DNA from: Pseudolysinimonas_A sp049651805 | Lineage (GTDB): Bacteria > Actinomycetota > Actinomycetes > Actinomycetales > Microbacteriaceae | Assembly (NCBI RefSeq): GCF_049651805.1 | Contig: NZ_JBASCU010000008.1 | Coordinates: 32,625 to 96,624 of the forward strand | DNA length: 64,000 bases | Direction: 5' to 3' | Part shown: positions 25,376 to 34,976 of the stretch, one piece after another | Position numbering within the stretch: the stretch's first letter is position 1 | How the letters are laid out: every line of letters begins with the position of its first letter | The notes under the pieces: model-generated | The model's database searches: none | What the model was told of the DNA's origin: nothing | Seen by the model: only the letters and a program-made list of their open reading frames with translations | Made by a program: the position numbers and the translations under genes

Positions 25376-25462
25376 CTGCTCACGGCGTTCCCGAAGCTCG
25401 ACGCGAAGACCCGCACCTGCGCCGTGACCCGCGCCCGCGAGCTGGGACTTCTCGGCGGCTGA
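25376..25462 (+). pseudogene. C-terminal remnant of a response regulator (copy of 5940-6026)
   Basis: 87 bases match the last 87 bases of the response-regulator gene including its stop codon, with two mismatches, in the same orientation. It encodes LLTAFPKLDAKTRTCAVTRA and the same LGLLGG end. Nothing upstream continues the similarity beyond a few bases. The 176 bases before it (25200-25375) hold no gene that I recognise. Confidence 0.85.
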
Positions 25463-25484
25463 CACGCCGGTGGAACGGCTGTTT

Positions 25485-25700
25485 GCCCGAAATGGCCCAC
25501 TTTCGCTGCGCGGGTTCTCGCGCTTCCCGAAAGGCACCGATCTCAGCGTGTTCAGCCCCGAAGACCTCGACTACGTTCAATGGGAGATGAACGACCGACC
25601 CCGCAAACGGCTCGACTACGCCAAGCCCAGCGAGGTCATCCATCAAGTCCTGTTGCGCTGACCGCCAGAATCCGCCTGTGAAAAGTGGGCCATTTCAGGC
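25485..25700 (+). mobile_element. 216-bp IS30-family deletion derivative with terminal inverted repeats
   Basis: The ends are 19-base inverted repeats: GCCCGAAATGGCCCACTTT at 25485-25503 and, read from the other side at 25682-25700, GCCTGAAATGGCCCACTTT (one mismatch). Between them is only the C-terminus of an IS30-type transposase, stop at 25661: RFPKGTDLSVFSPEDLDYV followed by NDRPRKRLDYAKPSEVI, the family's highly conserved end with the last catalytic glutamate region. About 300 residues of transposase are missing, so it cannot move by itself but could be mobilised by a complete relative. No target duplication is evident. Confidence 0.75.
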
Positions 25701-25715
25701 GAATAGCTGAGTTGG

Positions 25716-26001
25716 TCAGGCGAAGAACGCCCGGATGTCGCCGACCACCGTCTCGGGGACCTCGAGCGAGGCGTAGTGGCCGCCCTTCTCGAACTCGCTC
25801 CAGTGCACGATGTTGTCGTTGTCGCGGTCGGCGAAGGTGCGGATGCTCTTGAAGTCGTCCTGGGCCGTAATCCCAGTCGTCGCCGGGTGCCGGCTGGGGA
25901 AGCCGGGCGCGCGCGCGGCGAGCTTGGAGGTCGTCGAGGTCTGCCTGGGCGATCTCGATGCGGAAGGGGCGGATGTCGGCCGTGGCCGTCTTCTTCGTCA
26001 T
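25716..26001 (-). pseudogene. Epoxide hydrolase gene with large internal deletion
   Basis: The first 45 codons from the ATG at 26001 give an epoxide-hydrolase N-terminus (IRPFRIEIAQADLDDLQARR, ending PAPGDDWDYG). A frame change near 25872 then leads to the family's C-terminus (FADRDNDNIVHWSEF, KGGHYASLEVPETVV, DIRAFFA) and a stop at 25716. About 300 codons including the catalytic nucleophile are gone. It is divergently arranged with a WYL regulator, as an intact regulated gene would be. A second, more decayed piece of the same C-terminus lies at 6040-6120. Confidence 0.75.
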
Positions 26002-26021
26002 GTCTCCCACGGTAGAAGCCG

Positions 26022-26044
26022 TATAGGAACGTTTGATTCCTATA
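26022..26044. promoter_or_regulatory. 23-bp palindrome, probable WYL-regulator operator
   Basis: TATAGGAA and TTCCTATA are perfect 8-base arms around a 7-base spacer. The palindrome lies in the 61-base gap between the epoxide-hydrolase remnant and the WYL regulator, covering both promoters. It is the natural binding site for the regulator's dimer. Confidence 0.6.
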
Positions 26045-26062
26045 TCTGGATACTCTTTTCGC

Positions 26063-27016
26063 ATGCCAGATACGTCCGCCCGATTGCTTGCTCTGCTTGG
26101 CCTCCTCCAGTCCCGCCCCGAGTGGCGCGGCAGCGAATTGAGCGTCCGCCTCGGCGTCACGGGTCGCACGATCCGCAACGACATCGACCGGCTGCGCGCC
26201 CTCGGCTACCCCGTCGATGCCGAGCGCGGCCCCTCCGGCTTCTACCGGCTCGGCGTCGGCGCGCACCTCCCTCCCTTGCTGCTCGACGACGACGAGGCGA
26301 TCGCCGTCGCGATCGGGCTGCGCACCGCGACGGGGATCGCCGGGGTCGAAGAGTCGACCGCGCGGACCCTCGCGAAGATCGACCAGGTGCTGCCCGGGCA
26401 CCTGCGCGGCAAGGTCGAGGCGATCGCCTCCGCCGTCGACCAGGGGCCGGCCAACACCGACAGTCCGGTCGAGGATCCCGAGATCGATCCCGCCGTACTC
26501 GCCGAGACGGCCGAGGCGATCCGGCGTGAGGAGTGGGTGCGGTTCGACTACCGCGACGAGCCGCGCGTCGTCGAGCCCTATCGGCTCGTGAGCTGGCAGC
26601 GCCGCTGGTACCTCGTCGGCCGCGACCCCGACTCGAGGAAGTGGGCGACCTTCCGGCTCGACTGGATGAAGCTGCGGATGCCGACCCGCCGCCGCTTCGC
26701 CCCCGCGCCGATGGCGGAGAACGACTACGTCGACTTCGTCGTGCGCGAAGTGGCATCGACCGGCTGGAACGTGCACGCCCGCATCCGGGTTCTCGCGTCC
26801 TCGGCGGACGTGCTCACTCGCATCAACCCCGCCGTCGGCGTCGTCGAGGCCGTCAGCGACGACGAGTGCGTGCTCGTCACCGGCGCCGACAGCGTCGAGA
26901 CGATCGCCGTCTACATCGGGATGCTCGGGATGCCGTTCCGGGTTTCCGAGCCACCCGAACTCGTGGATGCCGTCAGGAGGTTGGGTGCGCGCTACGCCGA
27001 AGCGGCGGCTGGTTAG
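26063..27016 (+). CDS. HTH/WYL-domain transcriptional regulator (YafY type)
   Basis: 317 residues. N-terminal DeoR-like HTH (LLQSRPEWRGSELSVRLGVTGRTIRNDIDRLRALGYPVDAERG), then the WYL domain (VEPYRLVSWQRRWYLVGRDPDS) and the WCX C-terminal domain. WYL regulators sense small ligands or nucleic acids and often repress a divergent enzyme gene. I chose the ATG at 26063, where the HTH begins, placing the palindrome 19 bases upstream. Its divergent partner gene is now a pseudogene, so the regulator may be left without its main target. Confidence 0.88.
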   Translation: MPDTSARLLALLGLLQSRPEWRGSELSVRLGVTGRTIRNDIDRLRALGYPVDAERGPSGFYRLGVGAHLPPLLLDDDEAIAVAIGLRTATGIAGVEESTARTLAKIDQVLPGHLRGKVEAIASAVDQGPANTDSPVEDPEIDPAVLAETAEAIRREEWVRFDYRDEPRVVEPYRLVSWQRRWYLVGRDPDSRKWATFRLDWMKLRMPTRRRFAPAPMAENDYVDFVVREVASTGWNVHARIRVLASSADVLTRINPAVGVVEAVSDDECVLVTGADSVETIAVYIGMLGMPFRVSEPPELVDAVRRLGARYAEAAAG

Positions 27017-27025
27017 GGTGAGGCC

Positions 27026-27724
27026 GTGACCCTGCGCTTCGAGGAACTGGACTTTCAGCAGACCCCGATGGGGGAGCTCTTCCTGCGCCGACGGGTCGAG
27101 CCGACGCTCGGGGTCGACGTCTACGAGGTGAAGCTCGGCGACGAATACCTGATGTCGAGCCTCTTCACCGAAGCCGAAGAGCAACTCGCCCACCTCGGGC
27201 TCGCCGCGACGTCGGGCGAGAACCTGAGCGTGCTGGTGGGCGGGCTGGGTCTCGGCTACACCGCGGTCGCGGCGCTCGAGCATCCCTCGGTGGCGTCTCT
27301 CGTCGTGGTCGACGCGCTGCCTGCCGTCATCGAGTGGCACGAGCGGGGTCTGCTGCCGGTGTCGGCGCGGCTCACCGGCGACCCGCGCACGCGGCTCGTG
27401 CTCGACGACTTCTTCGACCTGATGCGCCGCGACCTCGCCGCCGACGCCCCGCGCTACGACGCGATCCTGCTGGATGTCGATCACTCACCGCGGCACAGCC
27501 TCGCCGCGGGCCACGCCGACCTCTACACCCCCGACGGCCTGCGCCGCCTGGCTCGGCACCTGCGCGAGGGCGGGGTGTTCGCGCTCTGGTCGGACGACCC
27601 GCCCGACGACGAATACCTCGCCGACCTCGGTACCGTCTTCGGATCGACGCGGGCGCACGTCGTGGAGTTCGCCAACCCACTCACCGGCGGCACCTCAACG
27701 AACACCGTCTACGTCGCCCGCTAG
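27026..27724 (+). CDS. Spermidine synthase-like methyltransferase-fold protein
   Basis: 232 residues with a Rossmann nucleotide-binding core: VLVGGLGLGYTAVAAL, LVVVDALPAVIEWHERG, YDAILLDVDHSPRHSL, GVFALWSDDPPD. This is the SpeE-like family, common in actinobacteria as single genes. The usual polyamine-binding glutamate region is not clear, so spermidine synthesis is not certain. It starts 9 bases after the WYL gene (GTG at 27026) and its stop overlaps the convergent thioesterase gene by 4 bases. Confidence 0.75.
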   Translation: MTLRFEELDFQQTPMGELFLRRRVEPTLGVDVYEVKLGDEYLMSSLFTEAEEQLAHLGLAATSGENLSVLVGGLGLGYTAVAALEHPSVASLVVVDALPAVIEWHERGLLPVSARLTGDPRTRLVLDDFFDLMRRDLAADAPRYDAILLDVDHSPRHSLAAGHADLYTPDGLRRLARHLREGGVFALWSDDPPDDEYLADLGTVFGSTRAHVVEFANPLTGGTSTNTVYVAR

Positions 27725-28155
27725 TACTGCGACGGCATGGAGAGCACGGCCATCGTGCACCGCGAGATGCACACCAGCTTGCCGTCGTCGTTGGTGATCC
27801 GGATCTCCCAGACGTGGGTCGTGCGACCGATGGCGATCGGACGGGCCTCGCCACGCACGAACCCTTCGGCGACGGGACGCAGGTGGTTGGCATTGATCTC
27901 CATGCCGACGCAATGGAACCTCGCCCGATCCACCGCGAAACTCGCTGCCCACGACGCGAGAGTCTCGGCGAGCACGACCGAGGCGCCGCCATGCAGCACA
28001 CCGGCGGGCTGCCGAGTGCGGTGATCCACCGGCATCCGCGCGACCAGCGACTCATCGGTGAGTTCCGTGAACTCGATCCCGAGATGCTCGATCATCGTGC
28101 TCGGGCGCTTCGCGTTCGCCTCATCGACCGAGGGGGTGCCGAACCAGATACTCAT
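27721..28155 (-). CDS. Hotdog-fold thioesterase (PaaI family)
   Basis: 144 residues. The catalytic segment is QPAGVLHGGASVVLAETLASWAA (Asn/Gly-HGG and the acidic residue that activates water), with GMEINANHLRP and GRTTHVWEIRI in the beta-sheet. This matches 1,4-dihydroxy-2-naphthoyl-CoA/phenylacetyl-CoA-type thioesterases. Start at the ATG at 28155. Candidate jobs are a menaquinone-pathway thioesterase or a general acyl-CoA housekeeping enzyme. Confidence 0.87.
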   Translation of the reverse strand: MSIWFGTPSVDEANAKRPSTMIEHLGIEFTELTDESLVARMPVDHRTRQPAGVLHGGASVVLAETLASWAASFAVDRARFHCVGMEINANHLRPVAEGFVRGEARPIAIGRTTHVWEIRITNDDGKLVCISRCTMAVLSMPSQY

Positions 28156-28282
28156 GCCGACATCCTGCCTCGTCGCGCACCTTCCGGGCAGGCCAGCCCT
28201 GTCATCACCTCTCCGACGACCTCGGTAGAGTCGGGGATCGACGACTGAACCCGCTCCACTCGGGCGCGGCCCCGGAGGAACG

Positions 28283-29212
28283 ATGTACGACCCTATGAGT
28301 GCCGACCGGGTGCTGGTCGTCGGCGAGGCCCTCGTCGACGTGGTGCGCCGCGACAACGACGTGGTGCATCCCGGCGGAAGTCCGCTCAACGTCGCCGTCG
28401 GGCTCCAGCGTCTCGGGGTCGCGACCACCCTCCACTCCAGCTTCGGCGCCGACCGGCACGGGGCCGCGATCGCCGCGCACCTCGACGCCAGTGGCGTGAG
28501 CGTCACCCCGACGACGATCGGCGACCACCCCACCTCCGTCGCCCTCGCGACGATCGGCTCGGACGGCGCCGCGACCTACACCTTCTCCATCGACTGGCGA
28601 CCGGCTCCGCTCGACGTCGCCGCGGGAACGATCGACGCGCTGCACGTCGGGTCGATCGGCGCCGCTCTGGAACCCGGCGCCACCACCGTGGAGCGCCTGC
28701 TGGCGAAGCTGCAGCCGACGACGCTGATCAGCTTCGACCCCAACGTCCGACCCCAACTCATGGGCTCGCCCGACGCAGCGCGGCCCCGAATCGAGCGGAT
28801 CGTCGCGGTCGCCGACGTGGTCAAGGCAAGCGACGAAGACCTCGCCTGGTTGTACCCGGATGCCACCATCCCGCAGGTCATGGACGCCTGGCTCGCGCTC
28901 GGCCCGGCCCTCGTCGTCGTCACCCGCGGCGGCGACGGAGCGGAAGCCCTCACCGCGAGCGGCGCGGTGCACGTGCCCGCGCCGCCCACCCAGGTCGTCG
29001 ACACAATCGGCGCCGGTGACTCATTCATGGCCGGCCTGCTCGCCGCGTTGAGCGACCGCGGCCTGCTGGCCGCCGACCGGCGCGACGCCCTGCGCGAGCT
29101 GCCGGCATCCGATATCGCCCAGATCGTGACCTTCGCCGCCCGCTGCGCCGCGATCACGGTGTCCCGCCCCGGCGCCGACCCCCCGACGCGCGCCCACCTC
29201 GCCGAGCACTAG
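28283..29212 (+). CDS. PfkB-family sugar kinase (fructokinase-like)
   Basis: 309 residues of the ribokinase/PfkB family: VVGEALVDVV, HPGGSPLNVAVGLQRLG near the N-terminus, ISFDPNVRPQLM in the middle, and the ATP/catalytic motif VDTIGAGDSFMAGLLAAL with the catalytic Asp. GGAGGAACG precedes the ATG at 28283. Fructose is the most likely sugar, from the fold's fructokinase branch. It stands alone, so no pathway can be assigned. Confidence 0.85.
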   Translation: MYDPMSADRVLVVGEALVDVVRRDNDVVHPGGSPLNVAVGLQRLGVATTLHSSFGADRHGAAIAAHLDASGVSVTPTTIGDHPTSVALATIGSDGAATYTFSIDWRPAPLDVAAGTIDALHVGSIGAALEPGATTVERLLAKLQPTTLISFDPNVRPQLMGSPDAARPRIERIVAVADVVKASDEDLAWLYPDATIPQVMDAWLALGPALVVVTRGGDGAEALTASGAVHVPAPPTQVVDTIGAGDSFMAGLLAALSDRGLLAADRRDALRELPASDIAQIVTFAARCAAITVSRPGADPPTRAHLAEH

Positions 29213-29363
29213 CAACGTTTCGCGAGCCCCGCCCCGCGCCCCGCGTGAGCGCCTCCTGCCATTCCCGCGCGCCGATTTGCACGAATGAACGCTTCGGGAG
29301 CGCGAATTGGCGCGGATGAACGGAGGGACCGACACCCGACGAGGCGAGAGGGCGAGGGGGAAG
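29213..29363. other. Intergenic region with an imperfect direct repeat
   Basis: No gene is seen between the two convergent genes. Two imperfect copies of a 25-base word (29267-29291 and 29301-29325, both ending in ATGAACG) lie next to each other. I see no convincing hairpin terminator. Confidence 0.35.
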
Positions 29364-30830
29364 TTACTCGGGGGCGTGAGCGTCGAGGAACTCGTAGACC
29401 TCGGTGAGGTCGACGCCCGTGAAGGTGCCGGAGGGCATCGCGGCGAGCAGCGACGAGTTGAGTCGCGCCGACGGCCACGCCTTGTCGGCCCACCGTGCGG
29501 CGAGGTCGGAGTCGGGCTGCCGGCAGCACGTCGGATCCGGGCACCTCGACGTCTGCCGCCGCACGGTGTCGCGCCCGCGGAACCATTTCACGTGCGCGAA
29601 GGGCGTGCCGACGCTCACCGAGAACGAGCCCGACGCGGTGCCCTGGATGCTGGAGGTGCACCAGTAGGTGCCGGTCGGCTTGTCGGTGTACTGGTGGTAG
29701 GGGCTGAACCGGTCGTCGACGGCGAACACCTGCCGCGCGCTCCAGTACCGGCAGACCATCTGCCCCTCGACGGCGCCGAGCACGTCGGTGGGGAAGAGCG
29801 CTCCGTCGTTCTCGTACGCCTTCGAGATCGCGCCGCTGGCGTGCACTTTGAGGAAGTGCACCGGGATGCCGAGATGCTCGGTGGCGAGGTTGGTGAACCG
29901 GTGGGCCGCCGTCTCGTAGGTGACGGCGAACGCGTCCCGGAGGTCTTCGACGCTCAGCTCGCGGGCATCCTTCGCGCTCTTCAGGAAGGCGACGGCGCTC
30001 TCTTCGGGAATGAGCAGCGCGCCGGCGAGGTAGTTGGTCTCGACCCGCTGGCGCAGCAGGTCGGCGTAGTCGCGCGGCTCCTGCTTGCCGAGCACGTGCG
30101 CGGCGAGCGCCTGCAGCAACGCCGAGCGCGGGTCACCGCCGGTGGCGTGCCGCACCGGCAGGTAGATGCGGCCGTTGGCGTGGTCGGTGACGCTGCGGGT
30201 GGTCTCCGGCAGGTCGGCGACGTAGTGCAGGGTGAAGCCGAGGTGGCTGGCGAGGTCGGCCGCGACGCGCTGGCTCAGCGGACCGCCCCGATGCCCGACC
30301 GCGGCGAGCAGGTCGCGGGCGATCGTCTCGAGCTCGACGAAGTGGTTGCCGGCCTTGCGCTGCTCGGCGCGCAACTCGACGTTCGCCCGCCGGGCCTCCT
30401 CAGGGGTCGCCGCCCGCTCCTCGTGAAGGCGCCGCAGCTCGTCGTGCAGACCGAGGATCGTCTCGATGGCCTCATCTGACAGCGTCTTGCGCACCGGGAG
30501 CGCCGGCAGACCGAGGCTCGCGTAGAGCGGGGCGCGTTGCACGCGCTCGAGCGCGATCTCGAGGGCGGCGCGCTTCGACGGGGGTTCGGGGCTCAGCAGG
30601 TCGTCGAGGGTGACCCCGAGGATGCGCGCCAGCTTCTGCAGCTCCCCGAGCTTGAGGTCGCGCTTGCCGTTCTCGATGACCGACACCTGCGACGGCGCCC
30701 GCCCGAGTTCGGCGGCGAGCGCGTCGAGCGTCATGCCGCGATCGGTGCGGAGCTGACGGATGCGACGGCCGACGGTGAGCGGATCCAGCATCTCTTCATC
30801 GTCGAGGTCTTCTGCGCGCGACAGGGTCAT
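29364..30830 (-). CDS. ramB: RamB-type regulator of acetate/glyoxylate metabolism
   Basis: 488 residues. An XRE-type HTH near the N-terminus (RIRQLRTDRGMTLDALAAELGRAPSQVSVIENGKRDLKLG) is followed by an ImmA/IrrE-like domain and the C-terminal ScfR/RamB domain containing conserved cysteines (YWCTSSIQGTASG, CPDPTCCRQPD). RamB of Corynebacterium represses or activates the isocitrate lyase and malate synthase genes in response to acetate. It is divergent from aceA with 104 bases between, which agrees. Short-chain acyl-CoAs are the suspected ligands of this family. Confidence 0.9.
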   Translation of the reverse strand: MTLSRAEDLDDEEMLDPLTVGRRIRQLRTDRGMTLDALAAELGRAPSQVSVIENGKRDLKLGELQKLARILGVTLDDLLSPEPPSKRAALEIALERVQRAPLYASLGLPALPVRKTLSDEAIETILGLHDELRRLHEERAATPEEARRANVELRAEQRKAGNHFVELETIARDLLAAVGHRGGPLSQRVAADLASHLGFTLHYVADLPETTRSVTDHANGRIYLPVRHATGGDPRSALLQALAAHVLGKQEPRDYADLLRQRVETNYLAGALLIPEESAVAFLKSAKDARELSVEDLRDAFAVTYETAAHRFTNLATEHLGIPVHFLKVHASGAISKAYENDGALFPTDVLGAVEGQMVCRYWSARQVFAVDDRFSPYHQYTDKPTGTYWCTSSIQGTASGSFSVSVGTPFAHVKWFRGRDTVRRQTSRCPDPTCCRQPDSDLAARWADKAWPSARLNSSLLAAMPSGTFTGVDLTEVYEFLDAHAPE

Positions 30831-30850
30831 GACAGCATCCTGGCGCCTCG

Positions 30851-30886
30851 ATTCCTTTCGCGGAATAGAAGAATGCTGAATCTTCT
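30851..30886. promoter_or_regulatory. Two adjacent inverted repeats in the ramB-aceA intergenic region
   Basis: ATTCC-N6-GGAAT (30851-30866) is followed at once by AGAAGA-N8-TCTTCT (30867-30886). Both have perfect arms and lie midway between the two divergent genes. They are the best candidates for RamB operators and/or autoregulation. The corynebacterial RamB motif (AAACTTTGCAAA type) itself is not present, although TTTCGC forms the spacer of the first repeat. Confidence 0.5.
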
Positions 30887-30934
30887 GTCGATCAATCTGG
30901 GAAAGACCGGCCGCAACCCACGCACGCTGGGGTC

Positions 30935-32266
30935 ATGACCAACAACACCGGCCGCGGCGCTCGCCCCGGCGACATGACCCAGACCGCCGCCGACCTCGAG
31001 ACCGAGTGGGCCGCCGACCCGCGCTGGAGCGACGTCACGCGCGACTACACCGCGCAGGATGTCATCGACCTCCGTGGCCCCGTTCGCGAGGAGCGCACGC
31101 TCGCCCGTCGCGGCGCCGAGAAGCTGTGGGAGCTCATCCAAGACAACGACGATCCCGACGAGTGGGTCTCCGCGCTGGGGGCGCTCACCGGCAACCAGGC
31201 CGTGCAGCAGGTGCGCGCCGGACTGAAGGCGATCTACCTCTCCGGCTGGCAGGTGGCCGCCGACGCGAACCTCTCGGGCCAGACCTACCCCGACCAGAGC
31301 CTCTACCCGGCCAACTCGGTGCCCGCCGTCGTGCGGCGCATCAACAACGCGCTGCTGCGCACCGGGCAGATCGAGGTTTCGACAGGCTCAACCAGCGGAG
31401 AGGGGGACCGCGACTGGATGGTTCCGATCGTGGCGGATGCCGAAGCCGGCTTCGGCGGACCGCTCAACGCCTACGAGTTGATGAGCTCGATGATCGAGGC
31501 CGGCGCGGCCGGCGTGCACTGGGAGGACCAGCTCGCGAGCGAGAAGAAGTGCGGGCACATGGGCGGCAAGGTGCTCATCCCGACCAGCCAACACATCCGC
31601 ACCCTCAACGCGGCCCGCTTGGCCGCCGACGTGGCGGGCGTGCCGACGATCGTGATCGCGCGCACCGATGCCCTCGCGGCGACGCTGCTCACGAGCGACC
31701 ACGACGAGCGCGACAAGCCGTTCACCACCGGGGAGCGCACCGCCGAGGGCTTCTACACCGTGCAGAACGGCATCGGTCCGGTTCTCGCCCGCGGGCACGC
31801 GTACGCCCCCTACGCCGACCTGCTCTGGGTGGAGTCCGACAAGCCGAACCTCGAGCTGGCGCGTGAGTTCGCCGAGAGCATCCATGCCGAGTTCCCGAAC
31901 CAGAAGCTGGCCTACAACTGCTCGCCGTCGTTCAACTGGAAGCAGCACCTCGACGATCGGCAAATCGCGAAGTTCCAGCGCGAGCTTTCGGCGATGGGCT
32001 ACGCGTTCCAGTTCATCACTCTGGCCGGCTTCCACGCCCTCAACCACTCGATGTTCGAACTGGCGACCGGCTACCGCGACCGCCAGATGAGCGCCTACGT
32101 CGAGCTGCAGGAGGCCGAGTTCGCCTCTGAGTCCTACGGCTACACGGCGACGAAGCACCAGCGCGAGGTGGGCACCGGCTACTTCGACAAGATCGCCACC
32201 GCCCTCAACCCGTCGAGCGCAACGCTCGCCCTCGTGGGCTCCACCGAATCCGAGCAGTTCCACTGA
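30935..32266 (+). CDS. aceA: Isocitrate lyase
   Basis: 443 residues. The catalytic loop SEKKCGHMGGKVL, the metal-binding VADAEAGFGG, the active-site YNCSPSFNWKQHL and the end of the TIM barrel are all intact. It splits isocitrate into succinate and glyoxylate, the first step of the glyoxylate shunt, needed for growth on acetate, fatty acids or other C2 sources. It is followed by malate synthase after 50 bases. The loop before VADAEAGFGG (STGSTSGEGDRDW) is encoded by a genomic repeat motif at 31375-31398. Confidence 0.97.
   Translation: MTNNTGRGARPGDMTQTAADLETEWAADPRWSDVTRDYTAQDVIDLRGPVREERTLARRGAEKLWELIQDNDDPDEWVSALGALTGNQAVQQVRAGLKAIYLSGWQVAADANLSGQTYPDQSLYPANSVPAVVRRINNALLRTGQIEVSTGSTSGEGDRDWMVPIVADAEAGFGGPLNAYELMSSMIEAGAAGVHWEDQLASEKKCGHMGGKVLIPTSQHIRTLNAARLAADVAGVPTIVIARTDALAATLLTSDHDERDKPFTTGERTAEGFYTVQNGIGPVLARGHAYAPYADLLWVESDKPNLELAREFAESIHAEFPNQKLAYNCSPSFNWKQHLDDRQIAKFQRELSAMGYAFQFITLAGFHALNHSMFELATGYRDRQMSAYVELQEAEFASESYGYTATKHQREVGTGYFDKIATALNPSSATLALVGSTESEQFH
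31375..31398 (+). repeat. Repeat motif inside aceA, read in frame
   Basis: The segment starting GGTTTCGACAGGCTCAACC carries the core TTCGACAGGCTCA (31378-31390), which also occurs in the coding direction of murB (36190-36202 on the other strand). Here it encodes VSTGST in a surface loop of isocitrate lyase just before the active-site strand. Confidence 0.5.
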
Positions 32267-32316
32267 ACCGCCCGGCTGACGAACACCGTCTTCACGACAC
32301 GAAGAGAGAAGAGACC

Positions 32317-33953
<1,637 letters not shown>

Positions 33954-33957
<4 letters not shown>

Positions 33958-34256
33958 TCCGCGTCGTGCTCGCCGGTTCGACGCCGGACGTCCGGGCCTC
34001 CCTTGCAAGGCAACTCGCGGAGCGGCTCGGGCTTCCGGCGGGCGACGGATTCGTGTTCGCCGACCCGCCGACCGACGCTCTCGCGTTCGACGCCGAGCTC
34101 GCGCGGCGTGGCATGGAGGTGGATGCCCTCATCCATCTGGGCGGCGCCCCCGACGCGCTGCTCGACCACTACGGTCGCGCGCTCATCGAGGCGACGCCCG
34201 ACGTCGACGTCATCCTCGACCGCCTACGAGAGGCGTTGGCGACCTTCGCTGGTTGA
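33954..34256 (+). CDS. Small adenylate-kinase-like protein lacking the P-loop
   Basis: 100 residues, translationally coupled (ATGA) to aceB. The N-terminus VVLAGSTPDVRASLARQLAERLGLPAGDGF follows the pattern of an adenylate-kinase start (compare GPPGSGKGTQ..L...LGVP.ISTGD), but the glycine/lysine residues of Walker A are absent. The middle FDAELARRGMEVDALIHLGGAPDALLDHY aligns with the helix-strand before the kinase lid, and the lid itself is missing. So it looks like a shrunken, ATP-binding-deficient relative. The last codons and the stop fall in a palindromic repeat. Function unknown. Confidence 0.6.
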
Positions 34257-34282
34257 GTAGCCGCGAAGCGGCCTACTCAACC
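34251..34282. terminator. Palindromic repeat acting as bidirectional terminator
   Basis: GGTTGAGTAG-CCGC, loop GAA, then GCGGCCTACTCAACC gives a hairpin of about 14 pairs with a one-base bulge. The stop codons of both flanking convergent genes (TGA at 34254-34256 and its counterpart at 34277-34279) lie inside the palindrome. It belongs to the same REP-like family as the repeats at 886-975, 51499-51537 and 52802-52840. Confidence 0.7.
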
Positions 34283-34915
34283 AACGAGGTCGGTCGCGGC
34301 GACGGGCTGGCGCAGGATGGTGCGGAACTTCGCGGGGTCGACCTTGCGGGTGTCGCTGAAGTAGATCTCGTGGTGCCGGCCGGTCAGACCTGCGCCGGCA
34401 CCCGGGATGAACTCGTCGTGCATCCGCGCGAGCGTCTCGGCCTCGTCGTCGAACGGCCCGAGGTGCAGCGTCTGCACGCAGCGACCCTCCTCCAGGGTCT
34501 CGAGTCGCACGTCTTCGAGGCCCGGCGGGCGGCTGCGCGTTGCCACCACCCGCACCGCTTCGTCGACATCGGCCTGCGTCACCCAGTCGGGCACCAGGTT
34601 GAGCAGCGTCCAGTCCCACTGCGACTTGTCGCGACGTGAGGTGAACGCCGCCATGTCGGGAGCCGACCACAGCGCTTCCAGCGGCGGCACAACGTAGTCG
34701 CGACCGGCGTGTTCGCTCGCAAACTTCAGCTTGTAGGCGACCGGGTAGATCGTCGAGATCGCGTCGCTGTAAGCGCTCGTGTTCGGATCGCCGCGCCCGT
34801 CGATCATCAGGTACTGCCGCGGCGGCAGGTCGAGGATGCGGAACTCCCCGGCCTTCGCGCGATAGCTGTCGAGGGTCTTCCTGAAGTCGGTCGCAGCGGC
34901 CACTTCAGTATTCAA
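34277..34915 (-). CDS. GyrI-like small-molecule-binding domain protein
   Basis: 212 residues. The pattern (LPPRQYLMIDGRGDPNTSAYSDAISTIYPVAYKLKF, then TLEEGRCVQTLHLGPFDDEAETLARMHDEFIPG) is that of the stand-alone GyrI-like/SHS2 proteins, which fold like the effector domain of AraC-type multidrug regulators. There is no DNA-binding domain. Some members are cyclopropanone-hydrate or thioester hydrolases; no function can be assigned here. Confidence 0.8.
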   Translation of the reverse strand: MNTEVAAATDFRKTLDSYRAKAGEFRILDLPPRQYLMIDGRGDPNTSAYSDAISTIYPVAYKLKFASEHAGRDYVVPPLEALWSAPDMAAFTSRRDKSQWDWTLLNLVPDWVTQADVDEAVRVVATRSRPPGLEDVRLETLEEGRCVQTLHLGPFDDEAETLARMHDEFIPGAGAGLTGRHHEIYFSDTRKVDPAKFRTILRQPVAATDLVG

Positions 34916-34976
34916 GCCCGACCCACTGATCCCAAACGTCGGTGCCGCACCATCGCCTCGGTGTTACACTTCCGGC

